From Phycisphaerae bacterium (lineage in GTDB: Bacteria; Planctomycetota; Phycisphaerae; Sedimentisphaerales; Anaerobacaceae): 64,000 nt of DNA. A program made the translations under genes and the position numbers. Where the stretch lies: NCBI GenBank assembly GCA_021736645.1, contig JAIPFM010000030.1:59248-123247 (forward strand). Reading direction: 5' to 3'. A model generated the notes under the pieces. It did not search any database. It was not told where the DNA came from and was given only the letters and a program-made list of their open reading frames with translations. This document shows, piece by piece, positions 44,584 to 53,037 of the stretch. Positions within the stretch are counted from its first letter, which is position 1, and each line of letters begins with the position of its first letter.

Positions 44584-47340
44584 GTGGCGAGAAAGAAGCA
44601 GAATAAGAAGAAAAAAAAACCCGTTGAATTTGGCCCTGGCGCCATGGCGGCAATGTATTGTTTTGGAATCATCTTTGCCCTGGTCCTGCTTTTCAGTTGC
44701 TTAAGCTTTGATATTGCCGACTATCCGAGTTCTTATGCGTATCCCCTCAACTCGCCCACTTCAAACTGGTGTGGCACTGTGGGTGCGTTCTTCGCCTATT
44801 ACCTCATGTACAGCGTTGGCCCAGGCGTCTTTGTCATCATCATCAGTGTCATCCTGTATTTGGCTGCAAAACTGCTCAGACGAAACATTGACCAGCTGGT
44901 ATTTCGGGCGATCGGGCTGGCCCTGTTAACTGTGGCAATTTCCAGCAGTTTCCAGTGTCTATGGCCTGCCAGGCTGTTTGTCTTCCCCTTTGGATCAGGC
45001 GGTGCTCTGGGGATTGCCACTGCGGACCTGCTCAAGGAAAATTTTGCCCAGGTGGGCACCTTTATCCTGATCATGGCCATCTGGATCGTGGGCCTGATCC
45101 TGGTGGCGGACGATTTGATCCTGGCCCTGCCGCTTTTTGCAGGAAAATTTCTCATGCGACTTCTCGGCATTGCCACGCCGGCCTGGGCTGTGGCAGTGGA
45201 CCAATCCGACAGACTGGGGCAGATCTGGCAGAAACTCAGTGCCCAGCAGAAATCGAAACGTCGCCCCCTTCGATCAGCCTTTTCTCAGGACCCCGGCTTG
45301 GATGCGGTCCTGGAAGCGGAACTCGATCTGGATGAGGATGAGTATGAGGAAGACGAGTACGAAGACGAAGAGGGGGATGAGGATGAGTATGAAGATGCAG
45401 AGGAGGAGGAGGACGAGGAACCCGTTGAACCCGAAGCCAAGCCTGCTGAGAGGCAGTCCACATTCGAACGCCTCAGGGCACTGGCCATTAACCGCAGTGC
45501 CATACAGCCTAAATCCACGAAGCCCTATGTTCAGCCTTCATACGATGACTACACATTACCACCCCTGAGCCTCCTGGCAGAACCTGAATACGGCTATGCT
45601 GAGGAACAGGAGCAGGTGGTCAAGGACAAGGCCGCCATTCTTCAGCGCTTCCTCTCAGAGTTCAATGTCAAGGCCCACGTCATTGCCGCGGAGACCGGCC
45701 CTGTGGTGACCATGTACGAGGTGGAACTGTCAGCGGGTGTCAAGGTCAGTCAGATTACCGGTCTGTCCAATGACATGGCCAGGGCCCTGAGTGTCGGGGC
45801 TGTTCGCGTGGTCGCACCGCTGCCTGGAAAGCATACCATTGGCCTTGAAGTACCAAACAGCAAAAAAGAAACCGTGCGAATCCGAAGTATGTTCGAGGAC
45901 TCCGGCCAAAAACACGGGAAGATGGCCATCCCCCTGTTCCTCGGCAAAGATTCTTCCGGTGAATCTCTGGTCTCTGACCTGGCCAAGATGCCCCACATGC
46001 TCATTGCCGGAACCACGGGTTCAGGAAAGAGTGTGTGCATCAACAGTATTATTGTCAGCATCCTCATGACCAAACGGCCGGACGAAGTCAAACTCATCCT
46101 CGTGGACCCCAAGATGGTGGAAATGACGGCCTACAACACCGTACCGCATCTCATGTGCCCGATTGTCACAGAAACACCCATGGCAGTCCAGATCCTCGAG
46201 TGGGCCACAGTCAAGATGGATGAGCGGTATGCTGTACTGGCCGAAGGCAGAGTCAAGAACATCGCCGACTTCAACAAGCTCGGGACCGAAGAAGTCATTC
46301 GGCGCTTCAAGCCCACGACACCGGATGAAGAGGCCAAGATTCCCAAAAAATTACCATACATCGTGATCATTATTGACGAGCTCGCTGACCTGATGATGAC
46401 GGCGTCCAAGGAAATTGAAAGCTATATTGTCCGTTTGGCCCAAAAGAGCCGTGCTGTGGGCATTCATATTGTGCTTGCCACACAGCGACCTCAGGCCACG
46501 GTGGTCACCGGCCTGATCAAGTCCAACATGCCCACCCGTATTGGCTTCAGGGTCGCCGCACGCATGGACAGCCGCATCATCCTCGATCAGAACGGTGCAG
46601 AAATGCTCCTTGGAGAGGGCGACATGCTCTTCCTCAAGCCCGGGACGAGCGATCTCATCCGGGCCCAGGGAACATTCCTGGATGACAATGAAATCCGCCA
46701 TATTGTCCGGCACCTCAAGGAAGTGGCGGAGCCTCAGTTCCATCCGGAATTGACACAGCTGAAACACGTGGACACCAGCGAGATGCAGAAAGATGATCTC
46801 TTTGATGATGCCGTTCGGGTGGTTCTGGCCAGCAAGCGCGGGAGCGTGTCTCTCCTGCAGCGTCGACTGAGCATTGGGTATGCCAGGTCATCCCGCATCA
46901 TTGAAATGATGGCAGCCTCGGGCATTCTGGGAGAATACAAGGGCAGTCAGGCCAGAGAGGTCATGATGACACTGGAAGAATACGAGGCCATCTGCGCACA
47001 GATGGAGGCAGATGCCGCCAACGGCTATTCAGACATGGCAGAATCTCAGCCGGAAGAACCTGCGTATGTCAGTGAAGGCCAGCGTGAATATATGGCCATT
47101 GACAGTGCGGAAGAGACAGAAGACCCTGACGCAGACGAGGCGCTTGAAGATGAAGACGAAGAGGAGGATGAATTTGAAGAAGGCGAGGAAGAGGAGTACG
47201 AAGAGGTAGACGACGAAGAGGACGAAGAAGACGAAGAGGACGAAGAGGACGAAGAGGAGGAGGAGGACAAACGTAAGACACCTCGTAAGAAAGCCCTTCA
47301 GGAAGAGGAGGAGTATGAATACGAGTACGAGTTCGAATAG
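44584..47340 (+). CDS. ftsK: FtsK/SpoIIIE-family DNA translocase with acidic linker and acidic C-terminal tail
   Basis: The 918-residue protein pumps DNA at the division septum. After a lysine-rich start come four membrane helices (about 20-195), an Asp/Glu-rich linker (about 245-290), and the motor: the alpha domain, Walker A GTTGSGKS (about 477-484), Walker B VIIIDELADLMM (about 592-603) and LATQRPQATVVTGLIKSNMP. The winged-helix gamma domain (about 745-810, SVSLLQRRLSIGYARSSRII) reads polar DNA sequences. An unusual tail of about 80 mostly Asp/Glu/Tyr residues (about 835-918), interrupted by KRKTPRKKA, follows gamma, where FtsK normally ends. The GTG start at 44584 has GAGGA five bases upstream; a nearby ATG is in another frame. 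Confidence 0.93.
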   Translation: MARKKQNKKKKKPVEFGPGAMAAMYCFGIIFALVLLFSCLSFDIADYPSSYAYPLNSPTSNWCGTVGAFFAYYLMYSVGPGVFVIIISVILYLAAKLLRRNIDQLVFRAIGLALLTVAISSSFQCLWPARLFVFPFGSGGALGIATADLLKENFAQVGTFILIMAIWIVGLILVADDLILALPLFAGKFLMRLLGIATPAWAVAVDQSDRLGQIWQKLSAQQKSKRRPLRSAFSQDPGLDAVLEAELDLDEDEYEEDEYEDEEGDEDEYEDAEEEEDEEPVEPEAKPAERQSTFERLRALAINRSAIQPKSTKPYVQPSYDDYTLPPLSLLAEPEYGYAEEQEQVVKDKAAILQRFLSEFNVKAHVIAAETGPVVTMYEVELSAGVKVSQITGLSNDMARALSVGAVRVVAPLPGKHTIGLEVPNSKKETVRIRSMFEDSGQKHGKMAIPLFLGKDSSGESLVSDLAKMPHMLIAGTTGSGKSVCINSIIVSILMTKRPDEVKLILVDPKMVEMTAYNTVPHLMCPIVTETPMAVQILEWATVKMDERYAVLAEGRVKNIADFNKLGTEEVIRRFKPTTPDEEAKIPKKLPYIVIIIDELADLMMTASKEIESYIVRLAQKSRAVGIHIVLATQRPQATVVTGLIKSNMPTRIGFRVAARMDSRIILDQNGAEMLLGEGDMLFLKPGTSDLIRAQGTFLDDNEIRHIVRHLKEVAEPQFHPELTQLKHVDTSEMQKDDLFDDAVRVVLASKRGSVSLLQRRLSIGYARSSRIIEMMAASGILGEYKGSQAREVMMTLEEYEAICAQMEADAANGYSDMAESQPEEPAYVSEGQREYMAIDSAEETEDPDADEALEDEDEEEDEFEEGEEEEYEEVDDEEDEEDEEDEEDEEEEEDKRKTPRKKALQEEEEYEYEYEFE

Positions 47341-47370
47341 CCAAATCAAACGAGTCCAACCGAAATAAAA

Positions 47371-47406
47371 AAGAAAGGGTCGAGTTTTTCAGCTCGACCC
47401 TTTCTT
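47371..47406. terminator. Bidirectional terminator between convergent ftsK and the coiled-coil lipoprotein gene
   Basis: A 14-bp perfect stem (AAGAAAGGGTCGAG with CTCGACCCTTTCTT) around an 8-base loop is flanked by A-rich sequence on the left and T-rich sequence on the right, so it can serve both strands. Confidence 0.85.
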
Positions 47407-47429
47407 AATTCATTCAGTTGACCGCCGCG

Positions 47430-50003
47430 TTACTTGACCACGTCCACCTCTTTCGGTTCGGTGTCTTCCGGCTGGATCGGCGTCACCTTTTCGGATGGTT
47501 TTTGAGAATTGACCAACGCAGTCAGGACTTCTCTGCTCTGCTGTTTCTGATTGGCATCGACCTGTTCAACCCGGACAGCCAGGGTCGACTGTGTCTCCTG
47601 AATCTGCTTCAGTGCGGCGCTAAAGGCCTTCATATCACTGGCAAGCTGGGTCCGGCGTACCGCATCCTGTTCCTGAAGAGCCTTCATCACCTGGGTCAAT
47701 TCTGTAATCTGAGACACCAGGTTGGTTTGAAGTGATGACACGTTCTGATCCACCTGCCCCAGGCTTTGTTCAAGCTTGGCGACACGTTTGGCCAGAGTCT
47801 GATTCTGATTTTCCCACGCCTGCTGTTTTTTATCAATGGCCTGACTGATCTTGGTCTGATCCTCCTGCAGCCTCTGAATCTGATTAACCATATCCTGTGA
47901 CATGTTTTTCTGACTTGTCAGATGGTCATTCAATCCCACCTGAGTCTTAGCCATCGCCTGAAGCTGCTGATCCAGGTCGCCCTTGCCGGTTGTGATCGCC
48001 TGATTCATGGCGGTCTGAAACGCATTGACCTGTCTCACTCCCTGTGACAGGTCTGCATCCCCGGATTGAACCTGCGTGCCCAGGGAGACTTGCCCTGCTT
48101 TGAGGTCCTGGGTATCCCTGGCAACGGCCTGCGTGGTGGCAGCCACACCCGCCAACGAACCATTCAGAGCGCTCTGCTGCCTTGACACGGCATCGACCTT
48201 GCCCCCCACCGCATCTTGCGATTGAGTCACCAGATCCTTGATCTCCTCCTGTCCCTGTAGTACGGCATCCGCCTTTTGAGACATGGCTTTCTGGTGGGTG
48301 CCCATCAGATCCAGTGTGTTCACCAATTGAGTTTGATTCTGGTGTGTCACGCGCTGCAATGTCGCCTGCTGCTCCATCAAGGTGGTGGTATTGCTGACCA
48401 CGGTGTTGGAGGTGACCTGAACGTTGTTCACAGCCCGGTTAGTCTGGTTCTGATTCTCCTGCAACTGCGTCAGAGCCTGTCTGATCTGCCCTCCCTCCTG
48501 CGTGAGGCCCTGTTCAAGTGACGCCTGTTTGTCACGCATACCGAGCGCCTGCCTGGCAGTCTCATCCGTGGTATTCTGGATGGTGTCGGCCGTTGCCTGA
48601 ACACGATTCACGCTCTGCTGCAACTGCCCCTGATTCTTCTCCAGTTGGGTGAGGCCCTGGCGAATGTGCGTCCCTTCCTGAGCAAGGCCCTGATCCAGTT
48701 TTGATTGCTGATCCCGGATCGCACGGGTGTCTGTGGCAATGCCTTGAGTCGTCCCCTGGATCTGTATGACCGTGTCCCGTGTGGATTGTTGGGTGGACTC
48801 AAGACCGGTCATGGCCTGAATCACGGTGTCATGGCGTTGATCTTCGAGCTGGTAGAACTCGGACTGGTCACTGGCAATCGACTCCGTCTGCTTCTGGGTC
48901 GCGACAGCCGTGGCTTCCACGTTTTTCATGGTCTCATGGAGCTTCTTCTGATCCTGCCCCACAGCCTCCACTGCCGAGCCCACGGTCTGATTGCCCTGCT
49001 GCATGGCATCATTGATCCGTTTCTGTTCCGCTTCAATGGCCTTGACATGCTCGCCCATGTCCACGGCCACCTCGTGATGTCCCTTGATTTGCTCGGATAG
49101 GCCTATCTGATTCTGAACCGCGGTATTGAGGCCCGCATCAATGGTATCGGCGCGCTGACTCACCAGGGCGTTTTGCTCTGCATTGGCCTTCTGAAGATCC
49201 GTTTGCACATTGGCAATCTGCTTTGACAAACGCTGTGCCTGCTGATTGGTCGAACGCTGGAGTTGCTTCTGACCGGCGCTCACGTCGTCGATCTTGGCCA
49301 CCAGCATGGACTGGTTTGCCCGCATTAAATCGGTCTGGCCTTCCTGGGACTTCTGAACACCTGTCACCTGGTCCGCCACACCTCGCGTGGCTGCCACACC
49401 CTGAGAGGCCACAGTCATGATCCCGGCCTGTCCTTTTTCCAGACTGGCGAATGCTTCAACCGCCGCGTTTCGCAAATCACTTTGTCCCTGCTGCACAGTG
49501 GCAAAGCCGGCCTGGGTCTGTGTCTGATTGGCGGCCATGGCCAGCTGCATGGTGTCCTGGCCGGCATCCAGCTTCTGCACGCCTTCATCAATCACGTTCG
49601 CAGTCCCGGCCACGCCATTGACCGACTCCTGCAGGGTGCGTTGATGCTCCTCAACACGCATAATGCCGGCGAACCATTTTCTGCTGAACTCCCGGGTTTC
49701 TTCTCTGAGCTTTTCCTGCTCATAGCGCGTGGCTCTGGCCTCTGCCAAGGCCACATTGTTGCCCTCTTGAACCCGTTCAATCCTGCCCTCCAGCATGGCC
49801 TGTGACATTTCCATCTTCCTGGCAAGCAAAAGAGTCTGACGTGAATTTTGATCGACCTTTTCCTCCAGGACCACCTGATTGGACTCCATGCGTTTCAGGC
49901 GTTCATTGCAGCCTGTGGCACTGACAAGAAAAAGAAACAAGACGCCAAGCCAAGTAATCCGGCCAAACCATGAGAACCCACCAACTCCGTTTGTCCTTTC
50001 CAT
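47430..50003 (-). CDS. Giant coiled-coil lipoprotein
   Basis: The 857-residue precursor has a signal sequence with the lipobox SATGC (Cys about 32). Nearly the whole remainder (about 35-830) is alpha-helical, Gln/Ala/Asp/Thr-rich and hydrophobic at heptad spacing, with recurring elements such as LEQGLTQEG-IRQ-LTQL and QxxVNxVQxTxxT about every 35-45 residues. It ends in a short acidic tail. This would form a very long fibre or spacer anchored by lipid in the outer or inner membrane. The repeat form recalls the helical part of chemoreceptors and tape-measure-like proteins, but no signalling, peptidoglycan-binding or enzyme domain is visible. AAAGGGA precedes the ATG. Function unknown. Confidence 0.75.
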   Translation of the reverse strand: MERTNGVGGFSWFGRITWLGVLFLFLVSATGCNERLKRMESNQVVLEEKVDQNSRQTLLLARKMEMSQAMLEGRIERVQEGNNVALAEARATRYEQEKLREETREFSRKWFAGIMRVEEHQRTLQESVNGVAGTANVIDEGVQKLDAGQDTMQLAMAANQTQTQAGFATVQQGQSDLRNAAVEAFASLEKGQAGIMTVASQGVAATRGVADQVTGVQKSQEGQTDLMRANQSMLVAKIDDVSAGQKQLQRSTNQQAQRLSKQIANVQTDLQKANAEQNALVSQRADTIDAGLNTAVQNQIGLSEQIKGHHEVAVDMGEHVKAIEAEQKRINDAMQQGNQTVGSAVEAVGQDQKKLHETMKNVEATAVATQKQTESIASDQSEFYQLEDQRHDTVIQAMTGLESTQQSTRDTVIQIQGTTQGIATDTRAIRDQQSKLDQGLAQEGTHIRQGLTQLEKNQGQLQQSVNRVQATADTIQNTTDETARQALGMRDKQASLEQGLTQEGGQIRQALTQLQENQNQTNRAVNNVQVTSNTVVSNTTTLMEQQATLQRVTHQNQTQLVNTLDLMGTHQKAMSQKADAVLQGQEEIKDLVTQSQDAVGGKVDAVSRQQSALNGSLAGVAATTQAVARDTQDLKAGQVSLGTQVQSGDADLSQGVRQVNAFQTAMNQAITTGKGDLDQQLQAMAKTQVGLNDHLTSQKNMSQDMVNQIQRLQEDQTKISQAIDKKQQAWENQNQTLAKRVAKLEQSLGQVDQNVSSLQTNLVSQITELTQVMKALQEQDAVRRTQLASDMKAFSAALKQIQETQSTLAVRVEQVDANQKQQSREVLTALVNSQKPSEKVTPIQPEDTEPKEVDVVK

Positions 50004-50285
50004 ACCAATCCCTTTCTATTTACCCGGATAATTGCTTAAACCAATATTCATATGATTCGAATACCCAAGAAGCCCCGCAAAATAGAGCTCCATCTCATCA
50101 ATAACCTATTATTCCTAAGAACCCCCCTTTTAGTACTGATAGATAAGATTTATACCATTGCGGTATACGGGTGGGCAAGTAAAACCTGGTGTCTTTTGTG
50201 GATTATTATGAAAGTATGGATAAACAGGCTAACCTCGATAAATTCGACCTGTTTAAAAAGAGGAAGGTTGTCAAAACGGGGGACA

Positions 50286-50522
50286 CTACTCAATGGCATC
50301 CTGGATATGGGTCTCTGCCATCAACTGTTCAAAACGTTCAGAATTGTCATCATACCAGACTGTAATGCGGTAAAAATCGTCTGTCATACCCTTGGCTTCC
50401 GATATCGAGATCACGCGGAATCCCTTGATATCAGTATTACAAAACTTCACGACCTTCTTCTTCAGCTCATCCGCATTTCCGGAAAAAGCCGGCCTGTTGA
50501 ACTCTTTGAACAGCACTGCCAT
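50286..50522 (-). CDS. Small conserved-looking protein of unknown function
   Basis: The 78-residue protein starts at an ATG five bases after AAAGGTGG. It is a mixed alpha/beta sequence (AVLFKEFNRPAFSGNADELK, then FRVISISEAKGM and YRITVWYDDN) without cysteines, signal peptide or membrane helix. The good ribosome binding site and balanced composition suggest a real gene. No family was recognised. It stands alone between the lipoprotein gene (transcribed in the same direction) and the ahcY terminator. Confidence 0.6.
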   Translation of the reverse strand: MAVLFKEFNRPAFSGNADELKKKVVKFCNTDIKGFRVISISEAKGMTDDFYRITVWYDDNSERFEQLMAETHIQDAIE

Positions 50523-50629
50523 GTCGACCACCTTTCACAACAAGTATCACTCGGATCAAAAACCAAGTTAATACTATTATAAACGTAGAAACGAATGATG
50601 CAATGAGAACTATATCGGGTTTTTTCCAT

Positions 50630-50655
50630 AAAAAAAAGCCGACCCCAGGGCCGGC
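50630..50655 (-). terminator. Rho-independent terminator of ahcY
   Basis: On the minus strand GCCGGCCC pairs with GGGTCGGC (one mismatch), followed by eight T. It lies 30 bases after the ahcY stop. Confidence 0.85.
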
Positions 50656-50684
50656 TTTGAAAAAACGTGCAGTTGGAACTCGTC

Positions 50685-52133
50685 TCAATAGCGATAATGC
50701 TCGGGCTTGTACGGCCCCTCCACAGGCACCCCAATATACTCCGCCTGCTGCTTGGTGAGCTGAGTGAGCTTGGCACCGAGGCGTCCCAGATGCAGACGGG
50801 CCACTTCCTCATCCAGCTTCTTGGGCAGGGTATAAACATCAGTCTTCAAATCCTGCTGGGCCAGCATAATCTGGGCCAGGCATTGATTTGTAAAACTGTT
50901 GCTCATCACAAAGCTGGGATGTCCGGTGGCGCAGCCCAGATTGACCAGCCGGCCCTCTGCCAGCAGAATGATGGATCGACCGCTTTTGAGGGTCCACTTG
51001 TCCACCTGGGGCTTGATCTCCTCCCTGGTGCATTCGGGGGTCTTCGTCAGATACTGAGTATCGATTTCGTTGTCAAAGTGGCCAATGTTACAGACAATCG
51101 CCTCGTTCTTCATCTGCTCCAGATGATCCCCGGTGATCACGTGGTAATTGCCGGTCGTGGTCACAAAAATGTCCCCTTGAGACGCGCCCTCCTGCATGGT
51201 TGTGACTTCATACCCTTCCATGGTGGCCTGCAGCGCACAAATCGGGTCAATTTCAGTCACCAGCACGCGTGCGCCGAGGGCTTTCATGGAATGAGCACAG
51301 CCCTTCCCCACGTCGCCGTATCCGCACACCACCACAATCTTGCCTGCGACCATCACATCCGTGGCACGCTTGATCCCATCGGCCAGAGACTCACGGCAGC
51401 CGTACAGATTATCAAACTTGGACTTGGTCACAGAGTCGTTCACATTGATGGCCGGGAAAGGCAGTTCACCGGATTCCTTCATCTGGTACAGGCGATGCAC
51501 ACCGGTCGTGGTCTCTTCGGACACGCCGCGAATCCCGTTGCCAATCCGCGTCCATTTCTGAGGATCATTCTGCAGACTGGCCTTGAGACGGGCAATGACG
51601 ATCTGGAACTCATGATTGTCATAGGTCTTGTCCAGCAGAGAGGGATCCTTCTCCACCTTCATGCCCCAGACCACGAACATGGTGGCATCGCCCCCGTCGT
51701 CCACGATCAGATCCGGGCCTGAACCATCCGGCCAGGTCAGGGCCTGCTCAGTACACCACCAGTAGTCTTCCAGGCTCTCACCCTTCCACGCAAACACAGG
51801 TGTCCGACCAGCCTTGGCAATGGTGGCGGCAGCATGATCCTGTGTGGAGAAAATATTACAGGAAGCCCAGCGCACATCGGCCCCCAACACCTCCAGGGTC
51901 TCAATGAGCATAGCAGTCTGGATGGTCATGTGTAAAGACCCCATGACTTTCAGGCCTTTAAGCGGTTTTTCCTGACCATATTTTTCCCGCGTGGCCATCA
52001 GGCCCGGCATTTCGTTTTCAGCGAGCTGCATTTCCTTGCGACCCCAGTCAGCCAGATTCAGGTCTGCAATCTTGTAGGGCAATGTCAGATCCAGGTTCGC
52101 TACTTCACTACTTGCGTCAGCCACACCTTCCAT
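50685..52133 (-). CDS. ahcY: Adenosylhomocysteinase (S-adenosylhomocysteine hydrolase)
   Basis: The 482-residue NAD+-dependent enzyme splits SAH into adenosine and homocysteine, removing the product inhibitor of methyltransferases. Visible features: [15 protein letters not shown] near residue 30, [12 protein letters not shown], the catalytic lysine/aspartate region [14 protein letters not shown], the NAD-binding [24 protein letters not shown], and the C-terminal KPEHYRY that reaches into the neighbouring subunit. Length fits the tetrameric bacterial long form with an insertion. AAAGGAG lies seven bases before the ATG, with a good promoter upstream (52172-52200). No SAH riboswitch fold was recognised in the leader of about 40 bases. 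Confidence 0.96.
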   Translation of the reverse strand: MEGVADASSEVANLDLTLPYKIADLNLADWGRKEMQLAENEMPGLMATREKYGQEKPLKGLKVMGSLHMTIQTAMLIETLEVLGADVRWASCNIFSTQDHAAATIAKAGRTPVFAWKGESLEDYWWCTEQALTWPDGSGPDLIVDDGGDATMFVVWGMKVEKDPSLLDKTYDNHEFQIVIARLKASLQNDPQKWTRIGNGIRGVSEETTTGVHRLYQMKESGELPFPAINVNDSVTKSKFDNLYGCRESLADGIKRATDVMVAGKIVVVCGYGDVGKGCAHSMKALGARVLVTEIDPICALQATMEGYEVTTMQEGASQGDIFVTTTGNYHVITGDHLEQMKNEAIVCNIGHFDNEIDTQYLTKTPECTREEIKPQVDKWTLKSGRSIILLAEGRLVNLGCATGHPSFVMSNSFTNQCLAQIMLAQQDLKTDVYTLPKKLDEEVARLHLGRLGAKLTQLTKQQAEYIGVPVEGPYKPEHYRY

Positions 52134-52171
52134 AAGGGGCTCCTTTCTAACGGTTTAATAATTTGTGCGAC

Positions 52172-52200
52172 ACTATAGTACAAATCCGCCGGAGGTTCAA
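52172..52200 (-). promoter_or_regulatory. Sigma-70-type promoter of ahcY
   Basis: On the minus strand TTGAAC (52200-52195) and TATAGT (52177-52172) are separated by 17 bases, about 40 bases before the ahcY ATG. Confidence 0.65.
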
Positions 52201-52262
52201 TCTTTACCTTGACGAATCCCTTTAATGCCGCCCCTTGCCCGGTCTTTTCTTGAAAATGGCAG

Positions 52263-52601
52263 TCACATGTGAAAATTGACAAAGAAGGCATACACGTTAA
52301 AGGTGATGACCATAAGGCAGACGAAACGGGTCAGGCGGGGCACTATCACGCTAATCACCCAGACGGCAAAGATCTGGTAGAGCTTGCCCAGCAAAGGCCC
52401 GACAATCGGACCATACCCAAAACTCAGCATTCGAACGACCCAGTTCATCTCCGGTCCGGGACCTGTTTGAAGCATGAAGTACATCGTGGACACAGCATCC
52501 ATCAGCGCCGTACCGGTCACGAGAATCAGCAGGAGCCAATGCCTTTTAAAAAGTAGGTATTTCCCGGCTTCTATATCAATGTCTGCGTCCAATATTTTCA
52601 T
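52263..52601 (-). CDS. Small membrane protein (DUF5658-like)
   Basis: The 112-residue protein has three or four hydrophobic helices. The second half of helix 1 reads LVTGTALMDAVSTMYFML, followed by PEMNWVVRMLSFGYGP, which recalls the DUF5658 pattern (an Asp-x-x-x-T motif and a conserved E-x-N-P/W-x-x-R). The role of that family is unknown. The ATG at 52601 has no clear ribosome binding site; an in-frame TTG at 52613 lies just after GAGG and is an alternative start. It sits 130 bases upstream of ahcY on the same strand, but ahcY has its own promoter. Confidence 0.6.
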   Translation of the reverse strand: MKILDADIDIEAGKYLLFKRHWLLLILVTGTALMDAVSTMYFMLQTGPGPEMNWVVRMLSFGYGPIVGPLLGKLYQIFAVWVISVIVPRLTRFVCLMVITFNVYAFFVNFHM

Positions 52602-52853
52602 AGGCAGATTCAAGATACCTCATAACGGGTTATAGGATCTCTATCTTGGCAGTAAGTATCACGAAAATCAATCTTGCTTTGTGCAATTTTGGCCTGTGTT
52701 TTTCAAAATTTCTGACTTTTTTATGCGCCCGATAATACCGACCTCCCCAGCACTGCCCACCCTCATTGCAAATCCCGAAAAGATATTATTGGACGAAATC
52801 GTGACATCAAGGTAGCATGGGTTTTACACGCCTCTTAATGGGTACTTCCCTCG

Positions 52854-52883
52854 TTGACTTTTTGCCGATTATAGAGGTATCAT
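52854..52883 (+). promoter_or_regulatory. Candidate promoter of the phosphorylase-like gene
   Basis: TTGACT at 52854-52859 and TATCAT at 52878-52883 are separated by 18 bases. This would give a leader of about 150 nt containing the hairpin at 52975-53009. Confidence 0.45.
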
Positions 52884-52974
52884 GAACTCAGGTTTCAGAT
52901 GAATTGAAGCCCTCTATAAGGATAAAGGCAATGATTGCAGCATGCTCAAACATGGCTATTACATTTAGAACAGA

Positions 52975-53009
52975 GCGATTCGTGACACGCCATGTCACCA
53001 TCGCTTTTT
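52975..53009 (+). terminator. Leader hairpin with T tract: possible attenuator
   Basis: GCGAT-TC-GTGACA pairs with TGTCAC-C-ATCGC (52975-53004) around a 5-base loop and is followed directly by five T. It lies between the candidate promoter and the Shine-Dalgarno at 53025-53028, so it could stop transcription early, or GTGACA-N5-TGTCAC could be an operator. Confidence 0.5.
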
Positions 53010-53037
53010 CTATGGAATGAGAACGGAGCTGAGTCAC

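Larger units (their letters stand above)
52602..53037 (+). other. Divergent intergenic region upstream of the phosphorylase-like gene
   Basis: This region holds a candidate promoter (52854-52883) and a leader hairpin with a T tract (52975-53009), listed separately. The rest (52614-52850) is AT-rich and shows no credible reading frame or RNA gene. Confidence 0.5.

Noticed and set aside
45285..45518. Minus-strand poly-serine reading frame opposite ftsK (a similar one at 47046-47270)
   Set aside because: It is the complement of the GAG/GAC-rich acidic codons of ftsK; low complexity and no ribosome binding site.
52134..52172. SAH riboswitch in the ahcY leader
   Set aside because: The leader from the predicted promoter is only about 40 bases and shows no matching fold.
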